From positions 1-20,309 of the IMG/VR virus record IMGVR_UViG_3300042691_009241: DNA of 20,309 bases. One strand, written 5' to 3'. The notes below the pieces were generated by a model. That model made no database searches and was not told the DNA's origin. It was given only the letters and a program-made list of their open reading frames with translations. The position numbers were made by a program, and so were the translations under genes. Source of the stretch: a virus. Of this stretch, positions 14,461 to 20,309 are shown in pieces (position 1 is the stretch's first letter; every line of letters begins with the position of its first letter).

Positions 14461-14498
14461 TTTTCTGTCAAGTGCCAATGTATAAATTTTTCAATTTT

Positions 14499-15569
14499 TT
14501 ATACTTTAGCAATAACAGTCTTAGCCCTCTTGATTCTATTGATCCTTTCAGTAGGCGTTTCATTCGCCAATTCGTCGGAATCTAATAACATTCCAGAGGA
14601 TGGATCGAGTAGGTGATGCCATTGGAGCGGTTCCCCCTTCTTCAACCGGGATTTCGCTATATCCCATCGCCTTACGCCTACCGCCAGAATCTGCCTATCC
14701 CTAGATGCGGTAGCAAACCATTCATTGAATACTTGGGCGTTAGGAATAATCCTTCCCTTGAAATCATAGAATTTATTAGAAAATGAGGCTAAAATAGGAG
14801 TTAGCCAGCAACGGCAATTGAATGCCGTAGTGCCATCAGCTTCCAGTGGCGGGTTCGGCATCTCATCCATTCCAAGCTGACCATAGCGTGGATTCCTAAA
14901 ATAGATGTTTCCATTCCGCTCCCGGTGCGCTGGCCTGATCCTCTCATCCAGAATCCCGTGAACTTGAAATCCAACTAGATCACGGGGCAGCGCACCATAA
15001 TTTTCCAAGCGAACTTGGCCCATCATGGCAGCAGCATTCGTTCTAGTTACTGTGTAGGCGGTGTTCCGCAGCATCCTGAAGTAATTTGCGACCAAGGATG
15101 CCCTGATTGCCGGATCACGCTGAATTGCTACTACCTGTGCATACGCTTGAGGGGTCATCCTTGTTTTCTGCATAGCCTTTAATATTCTTGCGGGAATGTT
15201 CTGATTCCTTACAATCCTGTCAATAATTTCTTTGGGAATCTGACCGAAGACTTGTCGTGCTATAGACTTGCGTGATTCCTCAATGTCCTTTCCAATGATG
15301 GCGTTCCTTAAAATCTTGGTCACATTTCTGGAGTGCTTCTGTAAGAAGAATGGTGCTTTATTCCTTAAGATTTCGTCAATTTCTTTGTAGACAATTGTCA
15401 ACTGATACTGGATTTTGTCTGGCGTTGAAAGATTATCGGATTTGGACGCATCCCGCATTCGCCTTTCAATGGACGCTCCAACGAGACGAGCTAGCCGAAC
15501 TGAGTCGTAAATTGACTCAATCTGCTCCACTCCAAGACGGGCAGCTAGGATTTCGTTGAGTCTGTCCAT
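14499..15569 (-). CDS. MuF-like minor head protein
   Basis: The protein has 356 residues. The first 190 are helical, ending RNTAYTVTRTNAAAMMGQ. The signature of the Mu F / SPP1 gp7 head-morphogenesis family follows: GILDERIRPAHRERNG (D208, R210, H215), MPNPPLEADGTTAF, then C252-R-C254. The C-terminal third (IPNAQVFNEWFATASRDRQ...KGEPLQWHHLLD) is extra and has a Trp-His-His motif; whether it is a separate effector-like domain cannot be told. Position downstream of the portal and ParB-like genes and just before the protease agrees with portal-bound minor head proteins. It overlaps the preceding gene by 25 bases. The ATG at 15569 is preceded by AACGAAATC without a strong ribosome binding site. 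Confidence 0.8.
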   Translation of the reverse strand: MDRLNEILAARLGVEQIESIYDSVRLARLVGASIERRMRDASKSDNLSTPDKIQYQLTIVYKEIDEILRNKAPFFLQKHSRNVTKILRNAIIGKDIEESRKSIARQVFGQIPKEIIDRIVRNQNIPARILKAMQKTRMTPQAYAQVVAIQRDPAIRASLVANYFRMLRNTAYTVTRTNAAAMMGQVRLENYGALPRDLVGFQVHGILDERIRPAHRERNGNIYFRNPRYGQLGMDEMPNPPLEADGTTAFNCRCWLTPILASFSNKFYDFKGRIIPNAQVFNEWFATASRDRQILAVGVRRWDIAKSRLKKGEPLQWHHLLDPSSGMLLDSDELANETPTERINRIKRAKTVIAKV

Positions 15570-16768
15570 TCCGCTACCCTGACTGGTGGATCGACCTTAT
15601 CACGGTTCTGATGACTTCTACTTGGATAAGCGAAGTAGCTTTGAAGGATTATCTCAATATTCATCGGGTCTGGCTCAGCTGCCATGATCTGGCAATAATG
15701 CCCAAATGTGCAGATGCGTACCAGAAGTCCAGTATTGGCTGATGGAATGATGAATGTAGGGATAAACTTATCGTTTAGACCCCTACTCCTGACCGCTGCA
15801 AATAGTTTTTGCGCTGACTTCCTGTAAACAACCGATCCATCCACCGACGAAGGATATTCGTCCAGATTTATGGCTGGCTCCATTACTTTCTTTTTCTCTG
15901 AATCAAAATGATTCTTGAAGTGCGCTAATGGCTCCTGTTTTTCCTTACTGTGGAATGTGACGATCTGGGCATTATCGCCATTTGATACTGTGTAAAGCCC
16001 TTTGACGCTGCCAGATTGGAGCAGCTTGCATACTAGGGCTGGATCGTTATTGGTAAATGTCCATCCTTCGTCTATTTCAATGAACTGTGAAAGATGGTCA
16101 TACGCTAAATAATCATTCTCTGTAGCCCTTGGAGCGTTGGCGAACAGCTTGTAGTATCTCTTGTTTTCCTTCTTTGTGTTCTTGTTGATTGTGTCAATGA
16201 ATATTTGATCTTTGTAGCTTCCGCAGTAGATGTAGCTTCCAGCCCTTAAACGCCACACATCCCCCGGCTTTACCCCAAATAATCCTTCACCGCTCTTAAG
16301 TTTATCCCTGCGCTCCTTCTCGGCTTTTTCAGATTCTTCACGCTTCTTATCCTCGTCTTCAAATATTTCGGATGATTCGTTTATTTCGTTTGAATCTGCA
16401 AATAGATTGGTTTCATCGGAGAATGTTGAAAGCAGATCATTTAGAATCTTCTCGTCGATCTTCGCCATTGATCCTATGGCATCGTAGGAGGCGAGGATTT
16501 TATTACCTTCGGCCTCATTTACATCCAGAATCAGAACGGGAACTTCTGAGTCGCCACACTCAGCTGCCCTCATATGACCGTCCAGAAGGACCAATTGGCC
16601 ATCCTGTTCACGGCATAACAACGCTCCAGCGAAGCCGATCTCTTGGAGCGTCTTTCGGAGTGCCTTCTTCTGTGGCTCTGGATGGACTCTATGATTCAAT
16701 GGATTGGCCAGTAACTCGCTGGCTTTTACCCGTCTAAATTCCTTTATCCTATCTTTGAACTGAATCAT
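15545..16768 (-). CDS. ParB-like domain fused to degenerate DNA methyltransferase-like domain
   Basis: The protein has 407 residues. Residues 11-105 form a ParB/sulfiredoxin-like domain: ELLANPLNHRVHP, then LLDGHMRAAE (D63-G-H65) and VPVLILDVNEAEGNKILASY. A charged linker (125-165) leads to PGDVWRLRAGSYIYCGSYKD, closely parallel to the 'GDvWrLG.HRLlCGDst' entry of ParB-fused methyltransferases. The expected catalytic DPPY is absent: the corresponding stretch reads FANAPRATEN (209-218). The C-terminal FIIPSANTGLLVRICTFGHYC...EPDPMNIEIIL occupies the place of 'DPF.GSGtT..A....R...g.E.dp.y..vi', with the SAM-binding F-x-G-x-G lost. The frame is intact, so it may act as a non-catalytic DNA- or packaging-associated protein. 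It lies between the HNH gene and the MuF gene. The call from 105 onward is pattern-based. Confidence 0.65.
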   Translation of the reverse strand: MIQFKDRIKEFRRVKASELLANPLNHRVHPEPQKKALRKTLQEIGFAGALLCREQDGQLVLLDGHMRAAECGDSEVPVLILDVNEAEGNKILASYDAIGSMAKIDEKILNDLLSTFSDETNLFADSNEINESSEIFEDEDKKREESEKAEKERRDKLKSGEGLFGVKPGDVWRLRAGSYIYCGSYKDQIFIDTINKNTKKENKRYYKLFANAPRATENDYLAYDHLSQFIEIDEGWTFTNNDPALVCKLLQSGSVKGLYTVSNGDNAQIVTFHSKEKQEPLAHFKNHFDSEKKKVMEPAINLDEYPSSVDGSVVYRKSAQKLFAAVRSRGLNDKFIPTFIIPSANTGLLVRICTFGHYCQIMAAEPDPMNIEIILQSYFAYPSRSHQNRDKVDPPVRVAEWTDSTKS

Positions 16769-17223
16769 TAAACTTTCCTTGACCTCTTACCGTCTCTTAA
16801 TTTTGCACAAGCCCTACACCTTTTCCTTTCAGAACCATTTTTTCTTTTCTCTAGTACCACATTTTTACCTTCAATTTTATGTCCTTTTGTGCAGCAATTG
16901 CCTCTCATCGCATTCATATTTTTTGAATGCGATCTCTTAGAATTTTCTGCACGAGTGACAACTTCCATATGCGCTGTGTTTACACATGATCTGTTTCTGC
17001 AAGTATGATCTATCGTCATGCCTTCTTCTATTTTTCCAATAATCTCTTCATATGCAAATCTATGAGCCATCAACTGTTTTGTTTTTCTATTTCCAACAGA
17101 CTCCATTAGTCTTCCATAGCCATAAATACTTATTGGCCCATTCCATATCCAGCAACCCTCGGCAGATGTTGCTGAAACATTATTCCAAAATCTTTTCTTT
17201 AAGCATTCAGCCTTTTTAGCCAT
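16768..17223 (-). CDS. HNH endonuclease (freestanding homing type)
   Basis: The protein has 151 residues. The HNH core is AHRFAYEEIIGKI (H54), MTIDHTCRNRSC (D72-H73, C75, C80) and VNTAHMEVVTRAENSKRS (N82, H85, N94), the HNH_3-type pattern. A C-terminal Cys/His set (CCTKGHKIEGK around 110-120 and CRAC at 136-139) fits a zinc ribbon. The N-terminal WNNVSATSAEGCWIWNG with YGYGRL is also common in these phage enzymes. Such genes nick or cut at intergenic sites and spread to cognate sites; they are not virion parts. The sequence is more A/T-rich than the portal and capsid genes, fitting recent arrival. It overlaps the portal end by 8 bases and its TAA overlaps the next ATG as TAATG, so it disrupts neither. 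AAGG precedes ATG 17223. Confidence 0.85.
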   Translation of the reverse strand: MAKKAECLKKRFWNNVSATSAEGCWIWNGPISIYGYGRLMESVGNRKTKQLMAHRFAYEEIIGKIEEGMTIDHTCRNRSCVNTAHMEVVTRAENSKRSHSKNMNAMRGNCCTKGHKIEGKNVVLEKRKNGSERKRCRACAKLRDGKRSRKV

Positions 17224-19351
17224 TGCCTTTTTCCTTTTTGTCAGCTGCTTCCATTTGCCTTAAAACTTTATTAGCCCAAGCTCTACCAGCATCGGAGCCC
17301 CATAAGCTCCAAGCGATCCAACCAGCAGAATCCTTGCCCCAACCTTCGCCCTTCTTATCGACTTCGTGACGGGCAAAGTAGCTCACCATCCGCTTAATAG
17401 TGGAAGGCGACAGTTCTGCGCCATTCATCAGATCACGGGCACGGGCCACCCCAACCCCAGTACCTCCACGCCCATGCTTCTTCCTCAATTCAAGTCCACG
17501 CTTCGCAGCTTTGCGGACAGATTGAGGCGGGGTGAATGTGATATGGGAGTATTTGCCACCCTTCGATTCGGATACGGGCTGAACTTCTGGAACCGCATCC
17601 ACTTCCGGAGGAGCTTCCGGCTCGGATTGATCGGATGACCTTCCAGTGGAATGAGGAGGCAACTCTTGGGAGCCAGCAAGCGATTCTGGGAAGATGGCGT
17701 TGATATCCTCTTCAGCCATCAGCGGGAATGCAGCCTTGGCGATGGAACGGCCAACCTCAACAGGAATCTGTCCTGTAGCCACCCGCATCACGATTCCAAC
17801 CAGATTCTCGATCTGGAGCCCATTGAGAGCGGAATCGGATACTTGCGCCTCTCCTTCTCCACCAAGCGACTCGCTAGCCATCTTCTCGGCCTGCTGCTCG
17901 ATATTGCGCTGCTCTGCGTCGAAGTTCAGGCCGATTTCCTGAGTAATGGTCTGGGCCGATTTGATGCCCATACTCATGTAGGTCTGGTTTGATTGCGAAT
18001 CAGCAATCTTGTCCCGTGCTTCCACCGCTGGAGGAGTCACTAGGACATCAATCACATCCAGAATGTTGATAGGCAGATTGCCCATCTCCGCTGCCGTCCT
18101 GATTGCTTCACGGGCAATCCGTGTAAAATGCCTTTTGTAGAATGTTTGCAATCGAACACAGTTGCGGAGGAACGGCGATTCTGCCGTTAATGACGATGCG
18201 TAGTTCGCCCCAGCGATATTCGCTGAAGATAGCCATTCGGGGGCGTTATGCCTATTTCCAGCTGAACGGAGTAGACTTTGAAATATCTCTAAGTGATCTT
18301 TTGCGCCACTTGCACCCGGAGGAGCGACATAATTCATGCCCTTCGGAATATCCAGAAATGTTCCGGGCTCAATTTTCTGGTAGTCTGTCTGCCGTCCATT
18401 GGGAGCAGACGACACAGAATAATCCACCATCTCATCCACAAACGATTCTACTTGTGCAGCAGATGCCGTATCATGCTGGCGAACCGCAGCAATGGCAGAC
18501 TGTACGGATGCCCCTTCACCAAGGTTTTTCCGCAACTTGGACGCAATGCTGAATGTGTCGAGAGTCTCGTAGCTGAAGTCACTCAAGCCACGCTTAATCG
18601 CCTTTGGCACATTGCATTTGACATGGACAATGCGATCAGCATTAACCGTCTCACCCATCGAGGCATCTTTATTGGCTTCATCCTGTTCTTCTCCCTTTGG
18701 AGCGTTGTAGTCCACATAGTATGAGCGGATATTGAATACATCATCTGGATCAGTCTCGATTCCGTAGGACCAATGGGAGAAGTCCTCTCCCGGCGGTTGC
18801 ATGATCTGCTCTGGCTCAATTGTGCGAACCAATAACCGTCCAGAAGGCTGGGGAAATAAGCGGAGGAAGCATTCGCCATCGGTGCGGGAACGCTTGAAGA
18901 TTTCCTCCTCCATCATCGACCAGTCATTCTCGTTGAGGAAGCGGTCGAGGATATCTTGGCAGCGACGAACTGTTGATTCGTCGATATCTATGGTTCCCTT
19001 CGGAGCAATTCTGTAATTGAATCCGCCCCCAATGACATAGCTGCATAGTCCGTTAAGGAGTCCAATTGCATTTGGGTTTGTAGTGGTAACCAGTCGAGCT
19101 TGAGCCCTAATGAGGCTAAGCTGTTGTTCTGAGTACCAAAATGGGTAATTGGAACCGTAGCGACGATCATTTGGATTTGTGATAGGGTAAGAAAAAACGC
19201 CACCATCACGGAAACGATCCAGAAGATCGACATAGTTGCCCAGCCAGAAATCGTTAGTAAGGACATTTTCACGGATATTCCTCTTGACTACCTTGGGAGC
19301 GGATTCCCTTGGTGGAAGGAGAAAGTTGATGATTTTCTGCCAAGTAGTCAT
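17216..19351 (-). CDS. Portal protein with extra C-terminal domain
   Basis: The protein has 711 residues, longer than many portals. It starts MTTWQKIINFLLPPRE; the portal-like core includes FWYSEQQLSLIRAQARLVTT, LNGLCSYVIGGGF, FKRSRTDGECFLRLFPQ, LVRTIEPEQI, RIVHVKCNVPKAIKRGLSDF, and PEWLSSANIAGANYASSLTA, fitting the lambda/HK97-type portal family. A Pro/Glu/Ser-rich linker (about 569-597) leads to a domain at about 608-701, with KRGLELRKKHGRGGT, VGVARARDL, TIKRMVSYFARHEVDK and AWSLWGSDAGRAWA. From memory this second domain occurs, separate or fused, in proteins of many phages, with no function I can assign. The portal forms the DNA channel at the capsid vertex. Its ATG overlaps the terminase TGA (ATGA). 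Portal call sure; C-terminal domain role unknown. Confidence 0.85.
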   Translation of the reverse strand: MTTWQKIINFLLPPRESAPKVVKRNIRENVLTNDFWLGNYVDLLDRFRDGGVFSYPITNPNDRRYGSNYPFWYSEQQLSLIRAQARLVTTTNPNAIGLLNGLCSYVIGGGFNYRIAPKGTIDIDESTVRRCQDILDRFLNENDWSMMEEEIFKRSRTDGECFLRLFPQPSGRLLVRTIEPEQIMQPPGEDFSHWSYGIETDPDDVFNIRSYYVDYNAPKGEEQDEANKDASMGETVNADRIVHVKCNVPKAIKRGLSDFSYETLDTFSIASKLRKNLGEGASVQSAIAAVRQHDTASAAQVESFVDEMVDYSVSSAPNGRQTDYQKIEPGTFLDIPKGMNYVAPPGASGAKDHLEIFQSLLRSAGNRHNAPEWLSSANIAGANYASSLTAESPFLRNCVRLQTFYKRHFTRIAREAIRTAAEMGNLPINILDVIDVLVTPPAVEARDKIADSQSNQTYMSMGIKSAQTITQEIGLNFDAEQRNIEQQAEKMASESLGGEGEAQVSDSALNGLQIENLVGIVMRVATGQIPVEVGRSIAKAAFPLMAEEDINAIFPESLAGSQELPPHSTGRSSDQSEPEAPPEVDAVPEVQPVSESKGGKYSHITFTPPQSVRKAAKRGLELRKKHGRGGTGVGVARARDLMNGAELSPSTIKRMVSYFARHEVDKKGEGWGKDSAGWIAWSLWGSDAGRAWANKVLRQMEAADKKEKGNG

Positions 19352-20309
19352 GCCGTAATCCGCCTAACTTGGGGATTTCTCTTGCCATTCCAAAGGGAAA
19401 TCATGGTTCTGAGGGCCATCTCCAATCCATCTGGCCCGTCATCATGCTTCCCTAGTGGGAATTCTCGGAGTTGCGCCACCAGTAGTCTTGTGCCTTCATT
19501 ACGCTTGAATTTAATCAGCTTATTGGCAAGGTATGGGCCAAGTCTCCTGATACGCACATCCTTTGATATATTATTATAAATTTGCATGATTGGAATAGCA
19601 TTTCCTTGCTTTTTTGATTCTTCAAGGATTTGCGTAGCCAGTAGGTGCTGGAACTGGTTCGTTTCAATTCCCAGTCCATCAGGATCGAATTGGGCAGCTT
19701 CCGCCACAGTTAGTGCCACTAGATTCTCTGAATCCATACGGCGCATGGTTGCGTCACAGTAAAGAGTTCCGTCCTGATCTCTGGCCAGTTTTATGATGGA
19801 TGTATAGTCGCCATGACGGGCATCTCGTCCCTTGGATGGGTCAACCGCCATCGTCTTGATTTTGATATTGGAATTATGTGGCCACTCGTCGAACCAGATG
19901 GACTCTCCAAAGTGAGAATTAGGCCACTCCGCCCCTTCCTGATCGACGAATTCGCCATCTAATTCCTGATTGGCCTGCTTGTCGGAGTATTGCTTGGATA
20001 CTGCGCTAACGAATTCACGGGCCAAGAAAGGATTCTGGGAAGTCTTGGATCGGAATAGCTCCGTGTTCTCCCTATCGCCTCGACCGAATACTTCGTAAGT
20101 CCAATGGATCATTCCTTTGGGAGTGAAGGTGGCAGTTAGCCATCCCGCTCGTCCACCTTCACGGAGGCGACCGATGCAGATGTTGAATACTTCCTCATCC
20201 ATCACGGATGCTTCGTCTAGCCAGATTCCGCTGATGTTGGGTCCACGCAGCTTGTCCGGGTCTTCACCAGATCGAAAGATGATTTCGCTGCCATTAGCCA
20301 AGACGAGGC
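19348..20309 (-). CDS. Terminase large subunit, C-terminal part (5' end lies outside the window)
   Basis: The frame is open to the right edge, so the start and the Walker A region are missing; 319 residues are visible. A TTG at 20301 is an internal codon, not a start. The ATPase Walker B appears as GIWLDEAS, followed by motif III TATFTPKG. The nuclease domain has its first acid at AVDPSKGRDARHGDYTSI, the second at LGIETNQFQ, and the third at KHDDGPDGLEMAL, fitting the RNase H-like terminase nuclease. It pumps and cuts DNA at the portal, which is encoded next with an ATGA overlap. No small terminase is in the window. Confidence is high from the motif order. Confidence 0.92.
   Translation of the reverse strand, partial: LVLANGSEIIFRSGEDPDKLRGPNISGIWLDEASVMDEEVFNICIGRLREGGRAGWLTATFTPKGMIHWTYEVFGRGDRENTELFRSKTSQNPFLAREFVSAVSKQYSDKQANQELDGEFVDQEGAEWPNSHFGESIWFDEWPHNSNIKIKTMAVDPSKGRDARHGDYTSIIKLARDQDGTLYCDATMRRMDSENLVALTVAEAAQFDPDGLGIETNQFQHLLATQILEESKKQGNAIPIMQIYNNISKDVRIRRLGPYLANKLIKFKRNEGTRLLVAQLREFPLGKHDDGPDGLEMALRTMISLWNGKRNPQVRRITA

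Noticed and set aside
14472-14498. GTATAAA...TTTATAC hairpin after the MuF gene as a terminator
   Set aside because: The stem is only 7 A/T-rich pairs with an 11-base loop and no U-run typical of a rho-independent terminator.

Overview
The window is the structural (virion) module of a tailed double-stranded DNA phage or prophage. Every credible gene is on the minus strand, so biological order runs from position 20309 down to 1, and genes are tightly packed, often overlapping by 1 or 4 bases. Nothing looks like a host chromosome: no tRNA, rRNA, integrase, IS element or CRISPR array is seen. A lambda-type G/GT tail-chaperone frameshift, tail-tube proteins and a 534-residue tape measure indicate a siphovirus with a non-contractile tail. 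Several distal tail proteins and a Cys-rich C-terminal domain resemble, from memory, proteins common in phages and genomes of Planctomycetes. That host link is an inference and was not searched.

Layout in transcription order. (1) DNA packaging and head: large terminase (3' part only), portal with an extra C-terminal domain, an HNH endonuclease that looks inserted, a ParB-like protein fused to a methyltransferase-like domain lacking its catalytic motifs, a MuF-like minor head protein, a protease-scaffold fusion, a likely capsid decoration protein, and the HK97-fold major capsid protein. (2) Head-tail joining: three small proteins, an HK97 gp10-like protein, a likely head-closure (stopper) protein and a likely tail terminator. 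(3) Tail: a beta-rich protein of unknown role, two related tail-tube-like proteins, the G/GT chaperone pair with slippery heptamer GGGAAAG at 7101-7095, and the tape measure. (4) Distal tail: five proteins of unknown exact role, three of them Cys-rich. (5) A promoter candidate in the largest local gap, a holin-like membrane protein, and the start of a tail-fibre-like protein that runs off the left edge.

The genes together package DNA, build and mature a capsid, join it to a flexible tail and carry receptor-binding or baseplate parts. The most interesting items are the lambda-like frameshift linking two open frames that would otherwise be annotated separately, the ParB-pseudomethyltransferase fusion, the portal C-terminal domain, and the Cys-rich zinc-binding-like tail domain. 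No stretch longer than about 100 bases lacks a gene.
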